A stretch of DNA of 64,000 bases from Cricetomys ansorgei (taxonomy: Eukaryota > Chordata > Mammalia > Rodentia > Nesomyidae), in assembly GCA_026225945.1 (NCBI GenBank), contig JAMJFZ010002307.1, forward strand, positions 2,116,001 through 2,180,000, written 5' to 3'. Every line of letters begins with the position of its first letter. Within the stretch, counting starts at the first letter, position 1. Position numbers and translations under genes: made by a program. Of this stretch, positions 11,640 to 22,080 are shown piece after piece. The notes under the pieces are model-generated. The model saw only the letters and a list, made by a program, of their open reading frames with translations, was not told the DNA's origin and did no database searches.

Positions 11640-11765
11640 CACAACCTTAGGTCAGGTTAGCCTGGAACTCACAATGTAGTCCAGGTTGGCCTTATCCTTG
11701 AGGCAATCCTCCTGCCTCAGCCTCCCAAGTGCTGGGATGATACCTGTGAGCACCACACTTGGCTA
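11640..11765 (-). repeat. B1 SINE, antisense
   Basis: 'agcctggaactcacaatgta', 'cctcctgcctcagcctccca' and 'gtgctgggatgatacctgtg' are the reverse complement of B1. An ID-like fragment (tgctgggaattgagcctagg, 11592-11611) precedes it. Confidence 0.8.
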
Positions 11766-11818
11766 CTACTGAGCTTTCATCCACACTTTAGAAAGGAGAA
11801 AATAAAGACAAGCAACAT

Positions 11819-12023
11819 GCTGGTGAGCACTCCCAGCTAAGAAAGGGGTGCGGGATCCGAGAGGGTTGCAGTGCTGTTGAGCTAGGAAGGGGGTGCTGGA
11901 TCTAAGAGGGTTGCAATGCTGGTGAGCACCCCCAGCTAGGAAGGGGTGCAGGATCTGAGAAGATTGCATTGTTGGGGAGCATCCCCAGCTAGGAAGGGGG
12001 TGTGGGATCCTAGAGGATTGCAC
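11819..12023. repeat. Tandem repeat, about 53-bp unit, 4 copies
   Basis: Four units start with gctggtgagc-like sequence and end with ggttgcaat-like sequence. Each contains 'cagctaggaagggggtg' and 'ggatctgagag'-like segments. The second unit is about 8-9 bp shorter because the 'gcaccccca' part is missing. Confidence 0.9.
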
Positions 12024-12497
12024 ATTCTCCTTTCACTCCATGTTACCTCAGATGGGAACAGTGAACACTGAGCAGCCAAGAACACCACAGCCCTTTTTCT
12101 GCTGAGTTCTGTAACAGCAGATGCTAGAAGTGGACAGGGGTCGCTCCCTGTGACCGACCATCCTCCCCTGAAGTGTGCACCCTAACCTTGTTATGCACTC
12201 ACTTTGTCTTCTTTTTGTTGATTCTTGGTTTTGGAGACCCTCACTCGAGGGAAGATAAATGATTTTCTAAACTGGAGTTATTGCGCTAATGGATGAACAT
12301 CACCTAACAAATAGAAGCAAACTTACCCATTCTCAGCAAGGCTTATATGTAATAAAGAGAATTATTTAATTCGATTTTAATGATGCAGCAGATGAATAGC
12401 ACACAGGGAAACACTGCATTGAAACAATATGAAAACCACATCAAAATAAGCTTCTCTTAATAAATTTCAAATCATGTTTTTGCTATGAGGACTTTAT

Positions 12498-12800
12498 TGG
12501 GCTAGCAGGATGGCACAGTAGGTAAAACATCTGCCTATGAAGCCTAATGGCCCGAGTTCGATACCCAGATCTCTGGTAGGAGAGCTGGCGCAGTGACACT
12601 CGGCACACATCTGTGACCCGGCACTCCCCCCGTGAGGCGGGCGGTGGAGGCAGGAGGGTCAGCTGGAAGTTTGTGAGCCGGATCCACAGTGCAGCAGAAG
12701 CAGGGAGCCAGCGCCTGAAAGTTGACCTCTGACCTCCACACACTGGCTCACCCATGCTCACATCCACATGTGTATACATGCACACACACAATAAAGAATT
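12498..12800 (+). repeat. B4-type composite SINE
   Basis: Opens with a tRNA-like part (gggctagcaggatggcacag, gagttcgatacccag). It continues through 'gacctctgacctccacacac' to a CA-rich tail and 'caataaagaatttaaaaag'. Consistent with B3/B4-type rodent SINEs; the subfamily is not certain. Confidence 0.65.
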
Positions 12801-12926
12801 TAAAAAGTCAGTGGATACACTTGACACATGGTTTACAATAATGAAAGGGTTGAAGAATCACTAGGGTATTCTATTGAAATATGAAAACAAAATGCTTTTT
12901 CTTAATGTTCACTTTTTCCTTCCTAG

Positions 12927-13046
12927 GTTCCTGGACTATCTGTCTGATCTCTGTGTGTCCAACAGCACAGCCATCCCTGTCACTCAAGAACTCATCTGCA
13001 AATTCATGCTGAGCCCAGGCAATGCGGACATTCTCATCCAGACAAA
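12927..13046 (+). CDS. Itpr2: Itpr2 exon D: armadillo solenoid 1
   Basis: A 120-bp exon. It begins with the last base of Arg159, then 39 codons (residues 160-198, [10 protein letters not shown]...ADILIQT), then two bases of Lys199. The acceptor is ttcctag and the donor gtaagc. The start [12 protein letters not shown] and the end [10 protein letters not shown] are strongly conserved ITPR solenoid sequence just after the IP3-binding core. It is separated from exon E by an intron of only 85 bp. If that intron is retained, the reading frame stops at the TAA inside the donor itself. Confidence 0.95.
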
Positions 13047-13131
13047 GTAAGCAGCCCGCAGAGGCATCTTTCAAAACTTCCCTAGCTGTCAGTGTGCTTT
13101 TTCATGAATCTTGTGTGCCATTGTTTTCAAG

Positions 13132-13317
13132 GCTGGTGTCCATGCAAGTGGAAAACCCCATGGAGAGCTCCATCCTTCCTGATGACATTGATGAGGAGGA
13201 GGTGTGGCTCTACTGGATTGACAGCAACAAGGAACCTCACGGCAAAGCCATCCGGCACCTCGCCCAGGAAGCCAAGGAAGGCACCAAAGCCGACCTAGAA
13301 GTTCTGACCTATTACAG
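13132..13317 (+). CDS. Itpr2: Itpr2 exon E: solenoid segment with acidic loop
   Basis: A 186-bp exon: one base of Lys199, 61 codons (residues 200-260, LVSMQVENPM...EVLTYY) and two bases of Arg261. The acceptor is ttttcaag and the donor gtaccg. The exon encodes a variable acidic loop (SSILPDDIDEEEVW) followed by conserved VWLYWIDSNKE and HLAQEAKEGTK. The first part differs between receptor types, and the sequence here is type 2. The upstream intron is 85 bp and its pyrimidine tract is short. Confidence 0.95.
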
Positions 13318-14499
13318 GTACCGGAGTCCTCTACTCCCGATTGCATGTTCACAGGGATCCAATTCTCTCCAACCTCTAAGAATTAGAGATACAGTAAGAG
13401 GGCATTTAAAAACTCATGTTTTTAACCTAAGAATGAAAGTTAGCATCTGGTTTTTTTTTTACACTTTCTGATGGACTTGGGAATTTTGTGTAGTAAGGTG
13501 TTTCTTCCTGTTACTGATGGGATGTAGGGGCAGACGAGGAGCAGTAGGACCTTGGCTGTGGACTGAAGGACAAGAGGCACTGAGGTGAGATCTGGGGTGG
13601 CAGGAGTGGCCTCACAGGAAGTGGCAGTGGGTTAAGGTGGAATCTCCTGAGTGTGTACTCTTCAGGGATTGAGAGGTGCAGGAGCCTAGTTCTGAAAGAT
13701 CAACTGAACGTAGTAGCGGGAGCACCAGAGATGGTCCCCAGAGGTCAGTATGTTGGTATCAGTAGCCTAACTGGGGAGCTGGCAGGATGGCTCAGTGGGT
13801 AGAGATGCTTGCCATGCAAGACGGACAGCATGAATTTGATCACTGAAACTCATGGTAGAAGGAAAGAACCAACTCCCAAAAGTTGTCCTCTGACCTCCAC
13901 ACAAGTGATGTGGCATGTGGATATCTCCCTTCCCCTTCAAAGAGGAAAAACAAAAAACAACACAGTTACAAAGACCTAACCAGCTCTTTGAATTTAAGGG
14001 ATAAAACCCAAGGCATAAAACCTTGAGTCCAGTTGATGGGAGTCAGGAAGGACGCAGAATGTCTGGAGTCTCCTGGTTTCTATATCTCTCAAAACCGAAC
14101 CAGTAGTGCATCCTTAATCTTAGAGGCTAAAGAACCCTCTTGAAGGACGTTTGGACTGATCCTGTTTGCTTTGTAAACCAAGCAGGGGACAAAGTCAGTG
14201 TGGATTCTGGAGACCCCCACCCTCACCCCAACAGAGGCTGGGGAAGGTGGAGATGGGTATTTTCATGTGACTCACCATCACAGGCTTGGTGTCTTAGGAC
14301 CGAAAGCCTGGCCACAAGGGAAACCGTAGGGACAGAGAGAGAGTTAGAATCCTGTTATCATTTGGCCACTACAGAAAGAGTTTGACTCAGTGCTGTAAAT
14401 TCTTAGGAACACAGTTCTCACACCCAGCGCTGGCTGTGCTTTGCTGTTTAGGCCTTAATGGAGATGAGAGGGATACTGTAACATGTCTCATGCTTCTAG
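13318..14499 (+). other. Intron E-F (1.2 kb)
   Basis: Contains a B3 SINE at 13770-13965. The remainder (13320-13770, 13970-14490) has no recognisable element. Confidence 0.8.
13770..13965 (+). repeat. B3 SINE
   Basis: 'gctggcaggatggctcagtg', 'aagaaccaactcccaaaag' and 'ttgtcctctgacctccacac' are in the order of rodent B3. Confidence 0.8.
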
Positions 14500-14751
14500 G
14501 TACCAGCTAAACCTCTTCGCAAGGATGTGCTTGGACCGCCAGTATCTGGCCATCAACCAGATTTCAACACAGCTGTCTGTGGACTTGATTCTGCGGTGTG
14601 TGTCTGATGAGAGCCTGCCCTTTGACCTCCGAGCTTCTTTCTGTCGACTCATGCTCCACATGCATGTTGACCGGGACCCCCAGGAGTCCGTGGTGCCTGT
14701 TCGCTATGCCCGGCTCTGGACTGAAATCCCCACGAAGATCACAATTCATGA
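14500..14751 (+). CDS. Itpr2: Itpr2 exon F: highly conserved solenoid ([14 protein letters not shown])
   Basis: A 252-bp exon: one base of Arg261, 83 codons (residues 262-344, [10 protein letters not shown]...PTKITIH) and two bases of Glu345. The acceptor is gcttctag. The donor lies inside what looks like GAGTAT: CATGA is followed by gtatgt, and the next exon supplies the third base of the Glu codon. [19 protein letters not shown] and [21 protein letters not shown] (split here into conserved blocks) are among the most conserved ITPR stretches outside the pore. They belong to the first armadillo region of the regulatory domain. Confidence 0.96.
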
Positions 14752-14761
14752 GTATGTTTGG

Positions 14762-15130
14762 AAGCTGTCTTGGTTAGGATTGTTATTACTGTGATGAAGC
14801 ACCATGAGCAGATAACTTGGGGAGGAAAGAGCTCATTTGGGTTACACTTTCATATCGCTGTTCATCACTGAGGGAGGTCAGGGCAGGAGCTGATGCAGAA
14901 TCCGTGGAGGCGTGCTGCTTCCTGGCTTGCTCCCCGTGACTTCCTCAGCCTGCTTTCTTATAGAACCCAGGACCACCAGCCCAAGGGTGGCACCACCCAC
15001 AGGGGGCCGGGCCCTGCCCCATCAATCACTAATTAAGAAAATGCCCTACAGCTGGACCTTATGGAGACATTTCCTCAGTTGAGGCTCCCTCCTCAGTGGC
15101 TCTAGCCTGTGTCAAGTTGACATAAAACGA
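14762..15130 (+). repeat. Rodent interspersed repeat, nearly complete
   Basis: From 'attgttattactgtgatgaa' through 'ggaggaaagagctcatttgg', 'cttatagaacccaggaccac' and 'catcaatcactaattaagaa' to 'gtgtcaagttgacataaaac'. Related copies lie at 24097 and 37872 (sense) and 44240 (antisense). I recognise the family but do not assert its name. It starts about 10 bp after the exon F donor. Confidence 0.8.
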
Positions 15131-15177
15131 TGCAGTACACCGCGTTCTTTACATTTCTCATTACTTTGACCATTTAA

Positions 15178-15470
15178 ATGGCTGACAACAGCCTAAGGAA
15201 GGAAGTATCTGTTTTGGTTCACAGTTTGGCAGGGAGACTCAGCACCAGGACCTTGAGGCAGCGTCACCTTGAATCCACACCCAGGAGGCAGAGAGAGCTC
15301 CCTCCTCATTTTTTCCTCTTTATTAATAATGGCCAACCAGCCAGGGAATGGTGGTTTCCACATCCAAGTGGGCCTTCTTCTTCAGTTAATCGATTCTGGA
15401 AACATTCTCACAGATGTGCCCAGAGGTGTGTTTTCTAGAGGATTCTAGATTCTGCCAAGCTGACAGTGAA
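15178..15470 (+). repeat. Rodent interspersed repeat, diverged
   Basis: 'gtatctgttttggttcacag', 'gtgggccttcttcttcagtt' and 'acagatgtgcccagaggtgt' then 'ctgccaagctgaca' follow the layout of the same broad family as 35805-36140. Confidence 0.55.
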
Positions 15471-15897
15471 GATGAGCTTCCACAGAGACATTTCCCAGGG
15501 CATTTAAGTTCAGCAGGTGAACGCGAAGTCAAGTGTCTTCAACTTGAAGTGAAAAACTTGGGAAGGCATTTGTGCATTTTCGTTCATCTGGGAAGAGTCT
15601 ATGAGATGTCCACTCCTGAGGGCAAAATGACAACTCTCAGCAATCATGGGAAACATGTCTGGGAGCTAGTAAACAATCATAATAATAGTCCGAGCCTGCT
15701 GAGTGTGCAATCACTGGCAGACTCTGCCTTGCCCGTTCCATCTCAGTTTGCAATATTCCCTGTTCACATTTAGGATGAGCACCTCAAGAGGTTGACTGAT
15801 GTGTCCAAGGCAATGCATTCTGGGAGCAGAATATATAGCATTCCCGCTTTTAAATGTTTCTCATCAGTTTAACTTGCTCCTGTCCCTGTCTGTCCAG

Positions 15898-16042
15898 ATA
15901 CGACTCTATCACAGACTCTTCCAGAAATGACATGAAGAGGAAGTTTGCCCTAACAATGGAATTTGTTGAAGAATATTTGAAAGAAGTTGTGAATCAGCCC
16001 TTTCCTTTTGGGGACAAAGAGAAAAATAAACTGACATTTGAG
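15898..16042 (+). CDS. Itpr2: Itpr2 exon G: solenoid helix pair
   Basis: A 145-bp exon: one base of Glu345, then 48 codons (residues 346-393, [10 protein letters not shown]...KNKLTFE). The acceptor is ctgtccag and the donor gtattt. [16 protein letters not shown] and [15 protein letters not shown] match the conserved ITPR helices that precede [14 protein letters not shown] in exon H. An antisense B2 element begins only about 35 bp past the donor. Confidence 0.95.
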
Positions 16043-16077
16043 GTATTTATATTTTTAAAATGTATTCTCCATGTTCC

Positions 16078-16206
16078 TGTTGCCAGAAGAGGGCGCCAAA
16101 TCCTCTGGAACAGGTGGTTGTGAACCGCCACGTTGGTGCTGAGAACTGAACCCAGGTCCTCTGGAAGATAGCGAGTGTTCTTCACCACTGAGCCATCTCC
16201 AGTCTC
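16078..16206 (-). repeat. B2 SINE, antisense, 35 bp after exon G
   Basis: 'ttgccagaagagggcgccaa', 'ggaacaggtggttgtgaacc' and 'ttcaccactgagccatctcc' are the reverse complement of B2. Confidence 0.88.
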
Positions 16207-17165
16207 ACTCGAGGCATTTTTATACAGTTACTCATGGCATAATTGTGTGTTCTTGTCGGAAATCAGATGCATTGGGCATCAAAGATTTTCAATTTCTCTA
16301 ATATTTAAGATATTTGGGCAATTGAATTGTTAGGTTCAGGCAGATGTAATTATATCTGCCAATGACAGAAATATAGGTTTGGCATTTTAAACTTCAATTT
16401 CATTCATTAGCTTACTTTTGAAACCATATTCAGTGTATAGAAATATAGTTCACATGCTAATTACATCATAATCAAGCGATTTGAGACAGTTTTAAACAGA
16501 AGAGAGAAGAGAAAAACATCAGGTAACAGATCCCCAACTGCAGGATAAGTTAAAAAAAATTTATTCTAAATGGGTCAGTGTGACAAACGCACTCACTCGG
16601 TGACTAGTAATGCCTAATTCCTATTATACTAACAGTCAGTAGACTTAGGAAAAAAATCCCATTTTATTTTAATTTTTCTTATGCCTAAATAATTAAAATG
16701 CTCTATCTCGATTATCAATTATATCTTTCCTTGTTTTATTTTTGTTTCCTATATGCTAACTTTGTTATGCTTGATAAGCAATGACAGCTTTGGATACTTT
16801 ATATTTAGGCACCCTGTCCCTCATCTTTGAGGAAGTGAGGTTAGTCTCATTGACCTGACTTGAAATTCGAGGGTAATTTCTTAACAAGACTATACAGTGG
16901 ACACCTCACACCGTATCTGGTGCGTTAGCAATCCGCTGTCATGAGACGTTACCACCCCAGTGTAGCAGTCTGAAGCAGCCAGCACTTCTGTGAGTCAGGA
17001 GCCCCGGTGTGGTGGTATCTGTTCGGTCACTCCTGGAAGCGCTGTTTCTGCCGCAGGTGCATGTTGGTGGCCCTGCTGCCCTGCTGGCTGGTCACCACAC
17101 ACCTCAGCCACATGGCTTCTCTCTGAGCTGAGAGCCCCTGTAGCATAGCACCTGGCTTCCCACAG

Positions 17166-17283
17166 GGTGAGAACAAGAGAAGGAGAGAGTGAGTGAGTAA
17201 GGAAAGGAGAGGGGGAGGAGAGAGAGCAGGAGGGGGGTAGAAAGAAAGAGAGGAGGGGGAGAGAGGGAGAGAGAGAGAGATCA
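17166..17283. repeat. GA-rich simple repeat
   Basis: Irregular purine tract of GAGA, GGGGA and GAAAG blocks ending in a pure GA run. One strand is almost wholly purine over about 115 bp. Confidence 0.9.
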
Positions 17284-17777
17284 GTAGCATGCAGTGTTCT
17301 GTAATCTAACCTTGGGGATGGCACAGCACTCCTGCTGTGACCCTCCGACCTGGCAGGTTGTGGGGGGAGAGCTTACGTTGGAAACATGTCTTCAAAGCCG
17401 TGTCTCCTCCTTGTTATTTATTTCCTGCAGTACCCAGAGGGCCACAGGCCAGTGTAGGGGACATAGAATTCTTGGCCAATTTATGCTCATGTTTATTAAA
17501 GTAATTTAACCACTGATTAAGTGGTATCCCCTGACTTACATTTAATTACGTAATGAATATTGTAACATAAACTCCTTAAATCACCTTAAAGCCTCTTATG
17601 AATTAATCCTAGATTTGAATCGATCACAATCTGAGTAAGGGCTTTTGCAGGGATTTTAATTCCTAGGTGTTAAGGAATTAGGGGCTTAGAAATACTTGAA
17701 TCACTTTAGATGTAAAAATTTGCAAATTTGAATTCCATTTTCCAACGTTCTTCTTTCTTCCTCTCTGTCCTATGAAG

Positions 17778-17928
17778 GTGGTTCACCTGGCCCGGAACCT
17801 CATATACTTTGGGTTCTACAGCTTCAGCGAGTTGCTGCGTCTGACAAGGACACTGCTGGCTATCTTAGACATCGTCCAGGCCCCCATGTCATCGTATTTT
17901 GAAAGACTAAGCAAGTTTCAAGATGGAA
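17778..17928 (+). CDS. Itpr2: Itpr2 exon H: solenoid, ends at the SIII-equivalent junction
   Basis: A 151-bp exon: 50 codons (residues 394-443, [10 protein letters not shown]...SKFQDG) plus one base of Ser444. The acceptor is ctatgaag after a long CT tract; the donor gtaaga is good. [20 protein letters not shown] is conserved in all ITPRs, while [14 protein letters not shown] is type-2-specific. In ITPR1 the alternative SIII insert falls at this junction, between the variable loop and the SNVMRSIHG block, so the 11-kb intron that follows is the place where an equivalent optional exon would lie. Confidence 0.95.
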
Positions 17929-18074
17929 GTAAGAACTTTTCGAGTAATGTGATAATGTTTTTGTTACTAAGCGGGAGTGAGACGAAATGTAGATTTTGAC
18001 ATGTGTGTGTGTGCAGTCCGTACAAATACTGGCTCATGGTGAGACTTAGTGATAACAGGCAATTTCATCTCACG

Positions 18075-18088
18075 ATAATGGCTTTTTA

Positions 18089-18126
<38 letters not shown>

Positions 18127-18350
18127 GTATGTTCACATGTGTGGGGGCACATATGTACTGGTGAGTGTGAACATGTGTGCGTGTGTGTGTGCAGGCCTGA
18201 AGTTGACATCAGGTGTCTGTTTTAACTGCTGTCCACTTTATTAATTGAGGTAGCATTTTCAGATGGACCCAGAGCATTCCTACTGGCTCCCCTAGGATTC
18301 AGTACTGGGGTTACAGGCAGCTCCCATACTTGCTTGGCTTTGACCCGGGT
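18075..18350 (-). repeat. B4-type SINE, antisense, with GT tail
   Basis: A pure GT run (18090-18125) and GT-rich flank are followed by 'cctgaagttgacatcaggtg' and 'gtactggggttacaggcag', the order seen in antisense B4-type SINEs. Confidence 0.6.
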
Positions 18351-19439
18351 TCTGGTGGTCTGGACCATTAAGATTTCGGTGGTGCTCATATCATAACCAT
18401 ACATTTTTGTTTGTAATGGCGATTATATTAGGTTGGAAAGTGACCCGAGACAGGAAGTTGTTTCTAGGAGTGATAAGGAAGAGTGCATGCTGGACATATC
18501 CCTGTGAGGACGCAAGCAAAGGAGGAGCGGGCAGATGGGTGGATCAGCGGTTCAGTTAGAACATGGAGGGTCCGAGCTGGGGTGGCCCTTTGGAGTTGTC
18601 ACACACTGAGGCAGGAGGATCAAATATGTCTGTGTGGTAGTCAGCCGTTGGCTTCTGGCTTCGTCGTGGAAGAAGGCGTGTGACACCGGGAAGTCACGTT
18701 GGGTGAGCCATGTGGTGCTGACGCTGGCAGCTGGGGAAGCAGGGCCGGAGAAGGGCTTTTGCAGAGCACAGTGACAGCCAGTGTCATACCAGGACAGGAG
18801 GGAAAAGGAGACACCAGATCTCCAAGTCCAGACATGAAGATGGACTGTCTAATCAGGAATTTCCAAGGAGGCTTACAGGAAAGCCGAGGGAACGGATTGC
18901 TGTTTCCCTGGTCTCAGTCCTTTTACACAGTACAAAAACCCACTTAAGCCCTTCACCTTCAGTGCAACTTGAGCCTGGAGTTCAGCTCCAGGACTTTAGA
19001 AACTGCAGCAGAAACATAAACATTGATTGTCTGGACAGTTATCCCAAGAGCTCCAGCTACAGGAACCTCTGGAAAAATCGATGAAGTTTTTACTAGGGAG
19101 ATACGAGCACATCTCTGTTTACTCCTGATAGGACACTGTCGACAGGCCAAAGGGATAATTCTACCCAAGTTCAGCTTAGTGAATCAGTGAGTTTAGTTAC
19201 AGGAATATGTGTGGCACAAAAACAGCCCCATTGCTGAAAAGCCCACCCCAGCATGGGCAACTCAGGCAAGCTCAGCCCTGGAGCTCCCTTCCAATTTACT
19301 GGCAGCCAGACAGAATGGAGTCTCTGCTTCCCAGCAATTGCTTATTATGTTATAACCTTGATGAGGGGATTTGTGGGTCCTGTAAAGTTCCAGGAACTTC
19401 CCGAGTCTTGTGTATTTCATTTACTTCTTTAGTCCTATG

Positions 19440-19745
19440 AGTTTTCCTCCTCTCTCCAGGAGGGAGTGTGAATGTCCCCAGAGGCTCAGGTATTTGAACA
19501 CTGGCTTCACAATTGGTGGAAGAGGAACCTTGTTGGAGGAAGTGGGTCACTAGGAATGAGCAATCATGTTTGACTTCCTGTCCTTGGAGATGTGAAGAAT
19601 CTCTGCACTGTTTCAACCTCTATGTCTTCCCCACCATGACAGTCTGTGTCTGTTCAAACTGTCAGCCAGAATAAACCCTCCTCCCTTAAGTTGTTCTTGT
19701 TAGGTATTCTGTCACACCGAAAGAGAAATGAAAGAGGGTTGTATA
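19440..19745 (+). repeat. Rodent interspersed repeat
   Basis: 'caggtatttgaacactggct', 'ttgttggaggaagtgggtca', 'cttccccaccatgacagtct' and 'ccctcctcccttaagttgtt' match a common rodent repeat tail. An L1 3' end follows directly. Confidence 0.7.
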
Positions 19746-19764
19746 ACAATCACCCTCAGGAAGT

Positions 19765-20037
19765 TGAAATTCCGAGCGAGCCATTGGTCACCGGTAGCTC
19801 CTGGGAGGAGAGTCAGGTTTCTTTGAGGATGTGGCCCCTGCTAAGTCAACCATGCTCTAGTGGACTGCCCCACACCCAAGAGTATGGGACAGCACAAATT
19901 GTACTTAATGGGTTAAAAAAAAAGGGAGGGCATGAAGTTGGATGGGTGGATCCTGAAGGAATTGTGGGAGGGGAGGGAATATGATAAATAATTGTACAAC
20001 ATTCTCAGAGAATGAAAAACAAATAGCAACCAAGCCA
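19765..20037 (+). repeat. L1 (Lx-like) 3' end
   Basis: 'gtggcccctgctaagtcaac', 'catgctctagtggactgccc', 'cacacccaagagtatgggac', 'aattgtacttaatgggtt' and a G/A-rich stretch ending near 'ctcagagaatgaaaa' give the rodent L1 3' non-coding tail in sense orientation. No coding part of L1 is attached. Confidence 0.88.
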
Positions 20038-20452
20038 GTAAAGAAAAATTCTCTTGGAAACAGGGGGCTGGTCACAGCAGCCTCTCTTCAGTGTCATAGG
20101 ACGTTCTGGTCCTCACACACAGTCTAGCCCTCTCATTGGTTGTATCAGCACCTAGGGAAAGGAATCCTGTTTTCAAGCAAGGGCTTGGCAGCTCGCTTAG
20201 CCTCAGACTGTCATTTCTCTCTATGATGTAAACATGCCGACTGTGCAATTGATCTTTTGGCTTGAAGAATTGTGCCAGGCAGCTCTCTTCTATGTCACAC
20301 ACAGGAGTGACAAAAAGCGTGTGGACATAGTGACTGACAAATGGATGTCTGGGGTATCGTTTGCAAGTAGTATATTTATTAAATTATACAATTGTTTCCT
20401 TCTTATACCAAAGGAAGAACAGTCCAAAGAGTTTGCTTTCCTCCTTTTCCAT

Positions 20453-20453
20453 T

Positions 20454-20495
<42 letters not shown>

Positions 20496-21148
20496 ATCTG
20501 TGTGGGCACACATCTCTGTGTGTGTGTTTGCATGTGTGTGTGTGTTTGCATGTGTGTATATGGTGTGTGTGTGTGCGTGCACACATCTGCAGGTGTGTGT
20601 TTGCATTGTGTTTGCACACATCTGTGTGTGTGTGTGTGTGTGCATGTGTGTGGGCACACAGCTGCAGGTGTGTGTGCATGCGTGTGGGCACACATCTGTG
20701 TGTGTGTGTGTGTGTATTTGTGCATGTGTATGGGCACATATCTGTGTGTGTGTGCGCATGTGTGTGGGCACACATTTGCAGGTGTGCGTGTGTGCATGTG
20801 TATGGGCACACATTTGCAGGTGTGTGTACATGTGTGTGGGCACACATTTGCAGGTGTGCGTGTGTGCATGTGTGTGGGCACACATTTGCAGGTGTGCGTG
20901 TGTGCATGTGTGTGGGCACACATTTGTGTGTGTGTGCATGTGTGTGGGCACACAGCTGCAGGTGTGTGTGTGTGCATGTGTGTGGGCACACATTTGCAGG
21001 TGTGTGTGTGTACATGTGTGTGGGCACACAGCTGCAGGTGTGTGTGTGTGCATGTGTGTGGGCACACATTTGCAGGTGTGTGTGTGTGCATGTGTGTGGG
21101 CACACAGCTGCAGGTGTGTGTGTGTGCATGTGTGTGGGCACACATCTG
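20453..21148 (+). repeat. GT-rich minisatellite, about 38-bp unit
   Basis: Begins as a pure GT run (20455-20491), then becomes a minisatellite. The core gtgtgggcacaca occurs about 15 times; in the last 400 bp the spacing is mostly 36-38 bp. Two forms of the next segment alternate, cacatttgcagg and cacagctgcagg. Long open frames on both strands are a by-product of the lack of A/T-rich stop codons; it is not coding. Confidence 0.92.
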
Positions 21149-21412
21149 TGGGTTTGCAGCATGTGGAAGCCCACGGTTGTCCAGAATCATCCTCCATCAC
21201 TCTTCTACCACATTCACTGAGGCAGGCTCTGTCAGTCAAACCCAGAGCTCATCAGTGTGGATACGGGTGGTCTCACTAGCCAGCTTACTCTGGGTTGTCT
21301 GGTCTCTGCCCTCTGCGGTGGGAATTGCACACAGCTTCTAAGTATTTGATCTCTGGTCCTCACGCTTCTGTAGCAAGCACTTTTACCACTGGACCATCTT
21401 CCCAGCCCTGGG
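21145..21412 (-). repeat. B4-type SINE, antisense
   Basis: 'ctggtcctcacgcttctgta', 'gcaagcacttttaccactgg' and 'accatcttcccagccctggg' are the reverse complement of a B4-type 5' end. The GT minisatellite sits at its 3' tail side, so the array may have grown from the SINE tail. Confidence 0.7.
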
Positions 21413-21471
21413 TTTTGCTTTTCACTGACACTAATAATAAAGGTTACCTGCCAACTGTGAATCCCACTGTA

Positions 21472-21515
21472 CCTCCTTCCTCCTCCTCCTCATCTTCTTC
21501 CTCCTCTTTTTCTTA
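21472..21515. repeat. TCC/TTC simple repeat
   Basis: Interrupted pyrimidine triplet tract (ctccttcctcctcctcctca onward). Confidence 0.85.
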
Positions 21516-21544
21516 AATTTTATTTTAAAAATATTTAATATTCA

Positions 21545-21690
21545 CATATGCACATGCTGCTTTGGATCACACCAGCTCTCCTTCCCTTCCATTCAGTTTC
21601 TCTCCTGTCCCCCAACTTGTCCCTCCCAACTCCACGTGTTCTCTCTCTGTTTGTGCTTTTAACAGAATCAGACTCTGAACCATAGTGTTG
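21545..21690 (-). repeat. Possible antisense L1-like fragment
   Basis: The CT-rich order 'ctctcctgtcccccaacttg', 'tccctcccaactccacgtgt' then 'tctctctctgtttgtgcttt' resembles the start of antisense rodent L1 non-coding sequence. Weak. Confidence 0.4.
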
Positions 21691-21989
21691 AAAGCTTCGC
21701 CATCTAAAAGTTTGAAATGGATGCTCCTCTCTCCTTCCCACAATCCCCTTTAACTCCGATTGGTACTCTCTCCTCACTCCATCACAGGCCCCTGGCCGTA
21801 GCTCTTGTCATTTCTAGAGAATGACAGCTCAGCCGCCTAGAGTGGTACATAGATGGCCTTATAACAAGAATTAGACATCATAATTTTCCTCTTCTGTTTC
21901 AGCAGTATACTACAGGGTCCTCAGTTGTCTCCCGTGAGCTACACCTCGTATAATGCAGTCGTGCTGTTTTGCCAATACATATTTGACCC

Positions 21990-22080
21990 CATATATGACT
22001 TTGCATGCTATTTGTCCTAGCTATGCCTCAGGCTGTGTCGTGTAGGTTGGCGTAAGTACCCTTTGTGATGTTTCCCCCAC
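21990..22080. repeat. Possible ancient DNA-transposon fragment
   Basis: 'gctatgcctcaggctgtgtc' and 'ggcgtaagtaccctttgtga' resemble a segment of an old mariner/Tigger-type (MER2-like) element as I remember it. Short and diverged. Confidence 0.3.

Larger units (their letters stand above)
10279..12926 (+). other. Intron C-D (2.6 kb)
   Basis: Contains B1 and ID elements back to back (10570-10790), an antisense B1 (11640-11765), a four-copy 53-bp tandem repeat (11819-12023) and a B4-type SINE (12498-12800). The stretch 10800-11580 has no recognisable element. Confidence 0.8.
14752..15897 (+). other. Intron F-G (1.1 kb)
   Basis: Almost filled by two rodent interspersed repeats (14762-15130 and 15178-15470). 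The last 400 bp before exon G hold nothing recognisable. Confidence 0.8.
16043..17777 (+). other. Intron G-H (1.7 kb)
   Basis: Holds an antisense B2 (16078-16206) right after the donor and a GA-rich tract (17166-17283). The rest is AT-rich with no recognisable element. Confidence 0.8.

Noticed and set aside
20234..21341. Cys/Val- and His/Thr-rich open frames up to 328 codons on both strands
   Set aside because: They follow the GT/CA composition of the minisatellite, are open in competing frames and have no protein-family signature.
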